From the NCBI GenBank assembly GCA_910588875.1, contig CAJURT010000059.1, positions 1 through 17,548 on the forward strand: a stretch of 17,548 nucleotides of DNA, in the 5' to 3' direction. This DNA is from an uncultured Lachnospiraceae bacterium. Lineage in GTDB: Bacteria > Bacillota > Clostridia > Lachnospirales > Lachnospiraceae. The notes under the pieces are model-generated. The model was given only the letters and a program-made list of their open reading frames with translations, was not told where the DNA came from and ran no database searches. Of the stretch, positions 6,440-13,343 are shown one piece after another. Numbering within the stretch: the first letter of the stretch is position 1; every line of letters starts with the position of its first letter. Both the position numbers and the translations under genes were made by a program.

Positions 6440-8086
6440 ATGTCTAATTATCGCAGATTAATCTCATATATTTATGCGTACGAGGGAGGAACGAAAGGAA
6501 AAAATATCGGATTTGCCAAGATAGAGATACGGAACGGACAGTGCAGGATCCATGTGAATGTGAAACGGATCTTTTTGGGGAGCAGCGACATCGGTGTTTA
6601 CCTGCTCTCCCCACAGAAGGAGATTTCCCTTGGGAGGATTTTTATCCGTAACGGGGCAGGGGAATTCCGCACCAATGTCAATGCCGGAGATGTGGAAAAC
6701 AGCGGATATGGCATGGATCAATGCTATGGGCTTACCATCCATGAGACAGAGAGCACATGGCGCACCTATACCACGATTTGGGAAGATGCGGTGGCTCAGG
6801 CTGCAGAGGTGGAATTGGCAAATGTGACTGCGCAGGAAGCGAAGGGACAGCCAGAAGAACAGGAAAGATTTTCCGTGTCGGAAGAAATCCGGCAGGAACT
6901 GGAGAGAGAGGAAAAGGAGAAAGGGGAGGCACCCTGGAGAGAGGAGGGGATGCGGCAGCCAGGAGAGGAGAATCCCGCAGACGGTGTAGGGGCGGAAAGG
7001 GAAATGGCTCAGGAAGACAGAGGCAGCCAGCCGGGGAGGGAAGATCCTGAAAGGGGCAGAGAGGAACCAGGCCAGGAGAGAGAGGAGGGCGCAGGAAATT
7101 TGGTAAACGGGGAAATCCCGGCAGGTGAGGAAGAATCGGCCAGTGGGGAGAACCCGGTCAGTGGAGAGAATCCGGCCAGCGGGGCGGAAAATGCAGGCGG
7201 AGAAAATCCGGCCAGCGGGATGGAAAACGCAAGAGGAGAAAATGCGGCCAGCGGGACGGAAGGCACGGGTGGAGAGAATCCGGAAGAAAAAAACACATCC
7301 CCGACGGAAAAGGAGGATTCTTTTGAGGAGGGATGGAAACGGGGGACTGCCCCGGAACCTCTGTGGAGAGGGGGAACCCCGCCGGGGGAGGAGATGCCAA
7401 GGCCGGGGGAGGGCAGTGTGCAGGAAAAGGTCCTGAGGTTTGCCAGAGTGCTTTTGCAAGGGAAGGCGCCGGGAGAAGGAAATGATCCCGGACAGGAGGC
7501 AGTGGGGAAGCAACCGCCGGCAGCCCCGCCTATGCCATCCCCGGCAGCCCCGCCCATGTCTTCTCCGGCAGTTCCGCCTATGCCATCCCCGGCAGTCCCG
7601 CCCATGCCTTCTCCGCCTGCTCCGTCTACGCCGATGAAGAGAAGGGCGCCGTCCTCCCGCCCGGAGCCGGGAGATCCGGCACGCCTGGCAGAACTTGACC
7701 GCTTGGAGCAGGAGGAGATGAGCCGGGGAAGCATCTGGAAACAGCTTCAGCGCCGGTATGCGAAGGTACTGGCATTTGACTATGCTGACGGGTGTGAGAT
7801 TTTATCGATTAAACCTCAGGACATTGGGATGCTGCCCAGGGAAAACTGGATTTATGGCAACAATAGTTTTTTGCTCCATGGGTATTATAATTACCGCCAT
7901 TTAATCCTTGCCCGGCTGGAGAACCCGAAGGGGGAGCCGCGTTACCTCCTTGGGGTGCCGGGGCATTATTTCAGCAATGAGAAGAATCTGGCCTCTATGT
8001 TCGGCTTCCCCTACTTTGTCCTGGCGAAAAAACAGCCGGAGCAGGACGGGCGGTTTGGTTACTGGTATACAGATCTGAGGCTATAA
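6440..8086 (+). CDS. Two-domain cytoplasmic protein with a long repeat-rich linker (function unknown)
   Basis: I do not recognise a function. The protein has 548 residues, no signal peptide and no membrane helix. Residues 1-115 look like a compact beta-rich domain (alternating hydrophobic strands, SYIYAYEGG near the start). Residues 116-410 are low complexity: Glu/Gly/Arg-rich, with a 12-residue repeat around GENPASGxENAx (242-282) and four 8-residue units AxPPMPSP (361-392). Residues 414-548 form a second globular domain, starting with a charged helix (LAELDRLEQEEM) and rich in aromatic residues, ending WYTDLRL. The C-terminal part resembles a Lachnospiraceae domain of unknown function (possibly DUF6128, from memory). 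Start: AGGAG seven bases before ATG 6440. Transcribed divergently from rsmA. The linker could be a flexible tether between two binding modules. Confidence 0.85.
   Translation: MSNYRRLISYIYAYEGGTKGKNIGFAKIEIRNGQCRIHVNVKRIFLGSSDIGVYLLSPQKEISLGRIFIRNGAGEFRTNVNAGDVENSGYGMDQCYGLTIHETESTWRTYTTIWEDAVAQAAEVELANVTAQEAKGQPEEQERFSVSEEIRQELEREEKEKGEAPWREEGMRQPGEENPADGVGAEREMAQEDRGSQPGREDPERGREEPGQEREEGAGNLVNGEIPAGEEESASGENPVSGENPASGAENAGGENPASGMENARGENAASGTEGTGGENPEEKNTSPTEKEDSFEEGWKRGTAPEPLWRGGTPPGEEMPRPGEGSVQEKVLRFARVLLQGKAPGEGNDPGQEAVGKQPPAAPPMPSPAAPPMSSPAVPPMPSPAVPPMPSPPAPSTPMKRRAPSSRPEPGDPARLAELDRLEQEEMSRGSIWKQLQRRYAKVLAFDYADGCEILSIKPQDIGMLPRENWIYGNNSFLLHGYYNYRHLILARLENPKGEPRYLLGVPGHYFSNEKNLASMFGFPYFVLAKKQPEQDGRFGYWYTDLRL
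7163..7283 (+). repeat. 36-base in-frame tandem repeat (about 3.4 units)
   Basis: Three imperfect 36-base units start at 7163, 7199 and 7235, with a partial fourth at 7271, each beginning GGAGAGAAT or GGAGAAAAT. They encode 12-residue units around GENPASGxENAx. A unit length divisible by three preserves the frame if copies are gained or lost. Confidence 0.8.
7520..7615 (+). repeat. 24-base in-frame proline-rich tandem repeat (4 units)
   Basis: Four 24-base units start at 7520, 7544, 7568 and 7592 and encode AAPPMPSP, AAPPMSSP, AVPPMPSP and AVPPMPSP. They are close in DNA sequence, which implies fairly recent expansion. They form a stiff proline-rich segment just before the C-terminal domain. 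Confidence 0.85.
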
Positions 8087-8117
8087 GAAAGGAGGAGAAA
8101 CCGTAAAAGATTGGTGG

Positions 8118-8146
8118 TTTTCAAGCCCTGGTTTTTCGGTTATACT
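8118..8146 (+). promoter_or_regulatory. Possible promoter of tadA
   Basis: TTTTCA and TATACT are separated by 17 bases, in the gap between the linker protein's stop and tadA. The -35 matches consensus at four of six positions. Moderate to weak call. Confidence 0.45.
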
Positions 8147-8213
8147 GGTATAGGCAAGATCATCGTATGATTTGGAAACGGGAATAGCAGAAAACCGGGA
8201 TGGGAGAAAACTT

Positions 8214-8741
8214 ATGGCCAAAATGCCACCAGAGGAAAAGTATATGCGGGAAGCCATCCGGCAGGCAAAGAAGGCGTCTGCCCTGGGGGAGGTTCCGATT
8301 GGATGTGTAATTGAGTACCAGGGAAAGGTTATCGGGAGGGGCTATAACCGCCGGATGACAGACAAGACGGTACTGGCCCATGCGGAAATCATTGCCATCA
8401 AAAAAGCATGCCGGAGGATGGGAGACTGGCGCCTGGAGGGATGCACCATGTATGTGACCCTGGAGCCTTGTCCCATGTGTGCCGGGGCGATTGTCCAGGC
8501 CAGGATTCCGGCAGTGGTGATTGGCTGTATGAACGCCAAGGCCGGATGCGCAGGGTCAGTGCTGGATTTGATGCATGAGAAGGGGTTTAACCATCAGGTG
8601 GAAACCAGGACAGGGGTGCTTGAGGAGGAGTGTTCCCAGATGCTGTCCGGCTTTTTCAGGGAATTGCGTGCCCAAAAATCAAAAAAGAAACTGCAGGGTT
8701 CTACTGAAGAGCCAGATACAGGCGGTGCACCATCAGGGTAA
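8214..8741 (+). CDS. tadA: tRNA-specific adenosine deaminase
   Basis: TadA converts the wobble adenosine (A34) of tRNA-Arg(ACG) to inosine so that it can read several CGN codons. It is a zinc-dependent cytidine/deoxycytidylate deaminase-fold enzyme acting as a homodimer. The 175-residue protein shows the zinc site H56-A-E58, with E58 as proton shuttle, and P85-C86-P-M-C89. Start: ATG 8214 has GGGAG seven bases upstream; the frame is open back to a TTG at 8172 without support. The last 20 or so residues are a Lys/Gly/Pro-rich tail beyond the conserved fold, and their codons overlap the 3' end of the convergent membrane gene. Its position before the SRP RNA and dnaX is conserved in Firmicutes. 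Confidence 0.96.
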   Translation: MAKMPPEEKYMREAIRQAKKASALGEVPIGCVIEYQGKVIGRGYNRRMTDKTVLAHAEIIAIKKACRRMGDWRLEGCTMYVTLEPCPMCAGAIVQARIPAVVIGCMNAKAGCAGSVLDLMHEKGFNHQVETRTGVLEEECSQMLSGFFRELRAQKSKKKLQGSTEEPDTGGAPSG

Positions 8742-9240
8742 GGGCAATGGTAAAGAAGATTTCCAGTGCGCTGCTGATGATCCCTGCAACAAAAAACAGG
8801 AATACCGAAAAGCACAGGATGCCGGCCAGGCCAAAAAGGTAGGGCCGGTATTTTTGGCGGTTATCCTGATACAGGATCCACAGAATCCTGCCCAGGGAGA
8901 GGATCAGGCACACAGCGGCGAGAAAGGCAAATACAATGTGAAGGCGGGATTTTAAGGGCAGTTTTTCCGGCAGGTAGGGGGTGGTGACAGCGCAGGCCAA
9001 AAGCACGAGGGCCAGGGGAGCCAGCCAGGTATAGCCGGGCATGGAGGGCATGCGGGTGATAATCAGGCGCAGGGAACCGAAGAAATAAATGCCTACAATC
9101 AGCCCCCATAATACAAATTCTTCCTGGCGGCCGATCCTGTTTCCGATTACGGAGAAATTTGTGGTAAGCAAATTGCTGCCCTGTACAAATAAAATGGTGT
9201 ATATTGGTATTAAAATATAAGCAGTAAATCCTAAAAGCAT
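8701..9240 (-). CDS. Multi-pass membrane protein of unknown function
   Basis: A 179-residue integral membrane protein with about six hydrophobic helices and short basic loops (for example NRQKYRP). I do not recognise a characterised family; the NFSVIGN segment after the first helix and the helix spacing recall DUF998-like proteins, but this is not firm. The reading frame is supported by a textbook Shine-Dalgarno site (AGGAGG, five bases before ATG 9240) and a good promoter at 9269-9298. It runs against tadA and overlaps its 3' end by 41 bases, so the two messages are complementary at their ends. No catalytic motif is visible. Confidence 0.8.
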   Translation of the reverse strand: MLLGFTAYILIPIYTILFVQGSNLLTTNFSVIGNRIGRQEEFVLWGLIVGIYFFGSLRLIITRMPSMPGYTWLAPLALVLLACAVTTPYLPEKLPLKSRLHIVFAFLAAVCLILSLGRILWILYQDNRQKYRPYLFGLAGILCFSVFLFFVAGIISSALEIFFTIALTLMVHRLYLALQ

Positions 9241-9268
9241 GGGATCCTCCTGGTTTGAGAGCCGATTG

Positions 9269-9298
9269 ATAATACAAAATGCCTGTTTTTGCCGTCAA
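9269..9298 (-). promoter_or_regulatory. Promoter of the membrane protein gene
   Basis: On the minus strand TTGACG and TATTAT are 18 bases apart, each one base off consensus, ending about 29 bases before the ATG at 9240. The -35 overlaps one arm of an inverted repeat (9291-9347). Confidence 0.65.
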
Positions 9299-9347
9299 AA
9301 ATATCTGTATGGATGGGTTCTTTTCTATTATTATATAGGCTGACGGC
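9291..9347. promoter_or_regulatory. Spaced inverted repeat between divergent membrane genes
   Basis: GCCGTCA (9291-9297) and TGACGGC (9341-9347) form a perfect 7-base inverted repeat 43 bases apart in the 139-base divergent gap. One arm covers the minus-strand -35; the other lies 33 bases before the yczE-like start. It may be an operator pair, but seven bases can match by chance. Confidence 0.3.
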
Positions 9348-9379
9348 GTTAGGAAGACAAATGAGGGGGATATTTTATT

Positions 9380-10006
9380 ATGTCACAGAAAACGAAACGT
9401 ATACTTATGGCATTTTTTGGAGTGATCTTTACTGGCTTTTGCGTGGGGACTTTTCAGAAGGCAAGCCTTGGCACGGATCCGTTTACCTGCTTTGTCACAG
9501 GGATTGCCAATATTTTTGGGTCAACCTACAGTACGTTTTATGTGATCGTCACAGGAGCACTCTTGTTAGGTGTGTTTTTGACAGAGAAGCATTACATCGG
9601 ATTGGCCACAATAATTAACCTGCTTGGCACGGGGTTATCGGCGGATCTGATGAGAAATTTTTGGGATATGATGATCCCGGATCCAGGCATAGGGATACGG
9701 GCCATGCTGGTGGTACTGGGAGTTGCGGGGAGTTGCTTTTCGGCGTCCGTATATTTTACGGCGGATTTGGGGGTATCCGCTTACGATGCGGTTTCCCTGA
9801 TTGCCGCCAACAAATATAAACTGATGGCATTCAGGGTCTGCCGGGTACTCAGCGACCTGGTCTGTGTGACGGTTGGGTTTGTCTTCCATGCCAATGTGGG
9901 GGTGGGGACTGTCATCACAGCCCTGTTTATGGGGCCGGTGATCCAGTGGTTCAATACCCATGTGTCAGAGCCTTTCTTATATGGAAGAGAGAAACCATGT
10001 ACTTGA
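9380..10006 (+). CDS. YczE/YitT-like membrane protein
   Basis: A 208-residue membrane protein with five or six helices. It resembles the YczE/YyaS/YitT group: the first helix is followed by ASLGTDPFTCF, and a second related segment, ADLGVSAYDAVS, appears near residue 127, suggesting an internal duplication of a helix pair with a polar LG-x-x-x-[FY] turn. The biochemical role of this group is not established. Start: AGGGGG about ten bases before ATG 9380, a slightly long spacing. The stop codon at 10004-10006 lies inside the -35 box of the SRP RNA promoter. Divergent from the gene at 8701-9240; both products are small membrane proteins. Confidence 0.8.
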   Translation: MSQKTKRILMAFFGVIFTGFCVGTFQKASLGTDPFTCFVTGIANIFGSTYSTFYVIVTGALLLGVFLTEKHYIGLATIINLLGTGLSADLMRNFWDMMIPDPGIGIRAMLVVLGVAGSCFSASVYFTADLGVSAYDAVSLIAANKYKLMAFRVCRVLSDLVCVTVGFVFHANVGVGTVITALFMGPVIQWFNTHVSEPFLYGREKPCT

Positions 10007-10031
10007 CAAAACCAGGTTCCTGGGGTATACT
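10003..10031 (+). promoter_or_regulatory. Strong promoter of the SRP RNA
   Basis: A perfect TTGACA (10003-10008), 17-base spacer and TATACT (10026-10031). The -35 overlaps the stop codon of the upstream gene. Transcription would start near 10038, about 60 bases before the likely mature SRP RNA end, so a precursor is made. Confidence 0.85.
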
Positions 10032-10037
10032 TAACAA

Positions 10038-10079
10038 GCATTTCTGGTTGCGGCCCAAGGGAGGTTTACCCAGGAATGC
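10038..10079 (+). other. Hairpin in the SRP RNA precursor leader
   Basis: GCATTTCTGG (10038-10047) pairs with CCAGGAATGC (10070-10079) over ten bases with one G-U pair, starting at the predicted transcription start. In Bacillus subtilis the SRP RNA is made as a longer precursor trimmed by RNase III; this hairpin could be a similar processing site. The processing is inferred. Confidence 0.5.
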
Positions 10080-10100
10080 AGCGCAGTAACAAGTCATAAA

Positions 10101-10370
10101 GCTTCCGTGCAGCCGGGGAGATAGCGGTGCCCTGTACCTGCAATCCGCTCCAGCAGGGGTGATATCCCGCCTCGGATGCTGGTTTTGCAGGGCTGCCCCT
10201 GGTAAGCAGCGTTGACGTTTGGGTCTTGCGCAACAGAGCCTCATGAACCGTGTCAGGGCAGGAATGCAGCAGCACTAAGTGGGATCCTCTGTGTGCCGCG
10301 AGGCAGCCTGGACCGAGCCGGCTGCCAGGGTAACGCCTGTGAGCCACATACAAAGCGGGATGCACGGATT
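10101..10370 (+). ncRNA. ffs: Signal recognition particle RNA, large Gram-positive type (scRNA)
   Basis: This RNA is the scaffold of the signal recognition particle, binding Ffh and directing ribosomes to the membrane. The conserved S-domain tip is plain: GTGTCAGG (10250-10257), a GGAA tetraloop closed by GCA/TGC (10258-10267), then AGCAGCACTAAG, the sequence that binds the Ffh M domain. The Alu-type 5' domain is present, with helix AGCGG (10123-10127) to CCGCT (10145-10149). The ends pair as CCGTGCA (10105-10111) with TGCACGG (10361-10367), giving about 270 nt, like the 271-nt Bacillus RNA. The ends are therefore estimates. Gene order tadA, SRP RNA, dnaX is also conserved, though here three protein genes are interspersed. 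The 10007-10596 stretch has no supported protein gene. Confidence 0.93.
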
Positions 10371-10398
10371 TAATTTATAATTTATAATTTATAATTGA
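10371..10398 (+). repeat. AT-rich heptad tandem repeat
   Basis: Three copies of TAATTTA and a fourth, TAATTGA, follow directly after the SRP RNA. The phase also generates repeated TATAAT hexamers seven bases apart. No function is evident; it may be an unpaired trailer or polymerase-slippage product. Confidence 0.8.
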
Positions 10399-10411
10399 AT
10401 AAAACAGACTC

Positions 10412-10463
10412 GAATATGGCGGGAACTGCTGTGGTTGGTTTACAAGCAGGTTTCGCCATATTT
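10412..10463 (+). terminator. Strong hairpin, probable end of the SRP RNA transcript
   Basis: A stem of about 18 positions (AATATGGCG with CGCCATATT outside, CTGCT with AGCAG inside, one A-G mismatch) surrounds a 14-base loop. The 3' arm ends in ATATTTAT rather than a clean T run, so termination may be partial. It lies between the SRP RNA and the pfkA promoter. Confidence 0.5.
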
Positions 10464-10492
10464 ATGTACCAATATTAAGGCACAAATTTCCC

Positions 10493-10521
10493 TTGCCCGC
10501 ATTTCCATGTTGTATTATAAT
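10493..10521 (+). promoter_or_regulatory. Promoter of pfkA
   Basis: TTGCCC, a 17-base spacer and a perfect TATAAT, about 75 bases before the pfkA start. The -35 matches four of six consensus bases. Confidence 0.65.
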
Positions 10522-10531
10522 ATCAAGATAA

Positions 10532-10551
10532 GCGATTTGGAGAAAAATCGC
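10532..10551 (+). other. Stem-loop in the pfkA 5' leader
   Basis: GCGATTT and AAATCGC form a perfect 7-pair stem with a GGAGAA loop, starting a few bases after the expected transcription start. A 5'-end stem of this kind can protect an mRNA from decay; the purine-rich loop could also be a binding site. Both are inference. Confidence 0.45.
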
Positions 10552-10596
10552 CTGTCCTGAAAACCCCATATCAAATATAGAAAGGATGTGTACCCT

Positions 10597-11673
10597 ATGC
10601 GAGTAGGAATGCTGACCAGCGGAGGTGATTGCCAGGCGCTGAATGCGACCATGCGTGGCGTGGCAAAATCACTGTATAAAATGTATGATGATGTAGAGAT
10701 TGTCGGATTTGAAGACGGGTATAAAGGATTGATTTATGCTGATTACCACATGATGAAATCCTCTGACTTTTCAGGCATCCTGACGAAAGGGGGAACGATC
10801 CTGGGGACTTCCCGCCAACCGTTTAAGCAGATGCGGGTTCCGGATGAATTTGGCCTGGACAAGGTGGAGGCGATGAAGCATACCTATAAAAAACTCCGCC
10901 TGGAGTGCCTGGTGGTTTTAGGCGGCAACGGCAGCCAGAAGACGGCGAACCTCCTGCGGGAGGAGGGGCTGAATATCGTATCGCTGCCAAAGACCATTGA
11001 CAATGACCTCTGGGGAACGGACATGACCTTTGGATTCCACAGCGCGGTGGAGATCGCAACGAATGCGATTGACTGTATCCATACCACGGCAGCCTCCCAT
11101 GGCCGGGTTTTTATTGTGGAGGTGATGGGGCATAAGGTGGGATGGCTGACTCTTTATGCGGGGCTCGCCGGCGGGGCGGATATTATTTTGCTTCCGGAGA
11201 TCCCCTATGATGTGGATGTGGTGGTGAATGCCATCAAAGAGCGCACCCGGCAGGGGAAAAGGTTCTCGATCCTGGCAGTGGCGGAGGGAGCCATTTCCAA
11301 GCAGGATGCGGCCCTGAGCAAGAAGGAGTTGAAAGAGAAGAAAAAGAATCAGATGGTATATCCCTCTGTGGCTTACGAGATTGGGGCTATGATTACGGAG
11401 CGAACCGGGCAGGAGGTGCGGGTTACTGTCCCGGGCCATACACAGCGGGGCGGGGAGCCATGCCCTTATGACCGGGTGCTGTCCACCCGTTTGGGGGCAC
11501 AGGCGGCGAATCTGATCCGGGAACGGAAATATGGGTATATGGTAGCACTAAAGGGAGACGAGATTACGGCAGTGCCGCTCCAGGAGGTGGCAGGCAGGCT
11601 GAAGACAGTGGATCCGGAGTGCACTATTATTAAAGAAGCAAAGATGGTGGGCATCAGCTTTGGCGACCAGTAA
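10597..11673 (+). CDS. pfkA: 6-phosphofructokinase (group III-like)
   Basis: Phosphorylates fructose 6-phosphate to fructose 1,6-bisphosphate in glycolysis. The 358-residue protein carries GGD (9-11), the phosphoryl-donor loop GGNGS (109-113), the catalytic PKTIDND (131-137, with base D135), and a PGHTQRGGEP sugar-binding segment. Length and the MTFGF segment match the longer group III enzymes rather than the 320-residue Bacillus type. The donor-deciding position after N111 is G112, as in ATP users, whereas K132 is the lysine typical of pyrophosphate users and of group III ATP enzymes; ATP is therefore more likely but not certain. Start: ATG 10597 has AAAGGA upstream at ten bases; GTG 10588 is too close to that site. 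It is 27 bases before dnaX and probably shares its transcript. Confidence 0.93.
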   Translation: MRVGMLTSGGDCQALNATMRGVAKSLYKMYDDVEIVGFEDGYKGLIYADYHMMKSSDFSGILTKGGTILGTSRQPFKQMRVPDEFGLDKVEAMKHTYKKLRLECLVVLGGNGSQKTANLLREEGLNIVSLPKTIDNDLWGTDMTFGFHSAVEIATNAIDCIHTTAASHGRVFIVEVMGHKVGWLTLYAGLAGGADIILLPEIPYDVDVVVNAIKERTRQGKRFSILAVAEGAISKQDAALSKKELKEKKKNQMVYPSVAYEIGAMITERTGQEVRVTVPGHTQRGGEPCPYDRVLSTRLGAQAANLIRERKYGYMVALKGDEITAVPLQEVAGRLKTVDPECTIIKEAKMVGISFGDQ

Positions 11674-11700
11674 AAGAGGAGGCGCCGGCAAGGGGGGCAC

Positions 11701-13332
11701 ATGTCATATACTGCTTTATACCGCAAATGGAGACCGGCCTCGTTCCGGGATGTGAAGGGCCAGGACCATATTGTGCAGACCTTGAAAAACCAAATATCGG
11801 CAGGCAGGATCGGCCATGCTTACCTGTTTTGCGGAACCAGAGGAACCGGGAAAACCAGTATTGCCAAGATTTTTGCCAGGGCGGTTAACTGTGAGAATCC
11901 TCAGGACGGAAGCCCGTGCAATGAATGCGGGATTTGCCGGGGGATTGCTTCTGGCAGTTCCATGAATGTGGTGGAGATCGATGCCGCTTCCAATAATGGC
12001 GTGGAGAATATCCGGGAGATCCGTGAACAGGTGCAGTATCCGCCAACAGAAGGAAAATACAGGGTGTATATTATTGATGAAGTGCATATGCTTTCCACAG
12101 GGGCATTCAATGCGCTGTTAAAGACCCTTGAGGAACCGCCTTCTTATGTGATTTTTATCTTGGCCACCACGGAGGTAAATAAGATTCCCATCACCGTGCT
12201 GTCAAGGTGCCAAAGGTATGATTTTAAGCGGATCGGCATTGAGACGGTAAGCAGCAGGCTCAAAGAACTTACCACGGCGGAAGGGATCCCGGCAGAGGAC
12301 CGTGCCCTGGCCTATATTGCCAGGGCGGCGGATGGCTCTATGCGGGATGCGCTAAGCTTGCTGGATCAATGTGTGGCGTTCCATTACGGGTCTCTCCTTA
12401 CTTATGACAATGTGCTGGAGGTGTTAGGGGCAGCAGATTCCACCGTATTCAGCGGGCTGTTGCGTGGGGTGGCTGCCGGACAGGCCAGGGAATGTATCAG
12501 GAAACTTGAGGAACTGGTGAACCAAGGCAGGGAATTAGGGCAGATGGTCACGGACTTTATCTGGTATCTGCGGAACCTTTTGCTTTTGAAGACGGCAGAG
12601 GATGCGGAAGATATGCTGGAGATATCAGAGGATAACCTTAAATTGCTCCGGGAAGAGACAGAACTGGTTGACGGGGATACATTGATGCGCTATATCCGGG
12701 TTCTTTCCGAATTGTCCGGCCAGCTGCGGTATGCCCCCCAGAAGAGGGTGCTGGTGGAGATGGCCCTGATCCGGCTGGCGAAGCCGCAGATGGAGCAGAA
12801 TATGGATGCCGTTATTCAGCGGCTTGATGCCCTGGAAGAACGTTTGGAGGCAGGGGAGGGGGTTCTCTCTCCGGAACAGTGGAGCGGGTTAGCTGCCCGC
12901 CTGGGCAGTGTGCCCGGCAGCGCAGATGCCGGGAGGGATCCGCAGGGGGCATTGGCAGAACCGGGAGCAGGGGGGCCGCGGCAGGTAACGATCCCCAAAG
13001 CCCAGCTGGAGGATCTGGAACTGATCCGCCGGGACTGGGGGAGGATCGTGCGGGAACTGGGCGGGTCGATCCGCCCGTCATTCCGGGATACCGTGGTGGA
13101 ACCAGGGGGCGAGGGCTGTCTGTGCATTGTGTTTTCCGGCGAAGACAGCTATGCAATTGGCAGCAGACCTACCGTGCTGGGGTCATTAGAGGATTATGTC
13201 CGGGAGCATTACGGAAAAGAGATTTATTTTAAGGTTCGCAGAAAGGAAGCCGGCGAATCAATGAACACCATATATGTCAGTGACGAGGAGTTAAAAAGCG
13301 CCATTCATATGGACATACAGGTGGATGACTGA
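11701..13332 (+). CDS. dnaX: DNA polymerase III subunit gamma/tau
   Basis: Motor subunit of the clamp loader that places the beta clamp on DNA and ties the polymerases together. The AAA+ core has Walker A GTRGTGKTS (45-53), a zinc site of C64, C73, C76 and C79, Walker B IIDEVH (124-129), sensor I ATTE (155-158) and the SRC arginine finger (168-170). Domain III follows to about 370, then a short Gly/Ala-rich linker and a C-terminal domain (about 430-543) that would bind the polymerase alpha subunit. At 543 residues it is a normal Gram-positive length. A GGGGGG-containing ribosome site lies four bases before ATG 11701. No A-run slippery site is seen, so a separately made short gamma form is not indicated. 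First gene of the conserved dnaX-ybaB-recR set. Confidence 0.97.
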   Translation: MSYTALYRKWRPASFRDVKGQDHIVQTLKNQISAGRIGHAYLFCGTRGTGKTSIAKIFARAVNCENPQDGSPCNECGICRGIASGSSMNVVEIDAASNNGVENIREIREQVQYPPTEGKYRVYIIDEVHMLSTGAFNALLKTLEEPPSYVIFILATTEVNKIPITVLSRCQRYDFKRIGIETVSSRLKELTTAEGIPAEDRALAYIARAADGSMRDALSLLDQCVAFHYGSLLTYDNVLEVLGAADSTVFSGLLRGVAAGQARECIRKLEELVNQGRELGQMVTDFIWYLRNLLLLKTAEDAEDMLEISEDNLKLLREETELVDGDTLMRYIRVLSELSGQLRYAPQKRVLVEMALIRLAKPQMEQNMDAVIQRLDALEERLEAGEGVLSPEQWSGLAARLGSVPGSADAGRDPQGALAEPGAGGPRQVTIPKAQLEDLELIRRDWGRIVRELGGSIRPSFRDTVVEPGGEGCLCIVFSGEDSYAIGSRPTVLGSLEDYVREHYGKEIYFKVRRKEAGESMNTIYVSDEELKSAIHMDIQVDD

Positions 13333-13343
13333 TTTGGCATTAC

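Noticed and set aside
6464..7734. Long open frames on the minus strand opposite the linker protein gene (349 and 241 residues)
   Set aside because: They are Pro/Ser/Phe-rich mirror images of Glu/Gly/Pro repeat codons, have no good ribosome site or recognisable domain, and lie opposite a gene with a clear start.
9320..9345. Promoter for the yczE-like gene
   Set aside because: Several TATTAT/TATATA hexamers exist but none has a recognisable -35 at 16-18 bases.
9951..10365. Minus-strand frames of 97-99 residues across the SRP RNA
   Set aside because: They overlap a structured RNA gene and have no recognisable domain.
12300..13100. Programmed frameshift in dnaX making a short gamma form
   Set aside because: No A-run slippery heptamer is present after the ATPase domain.
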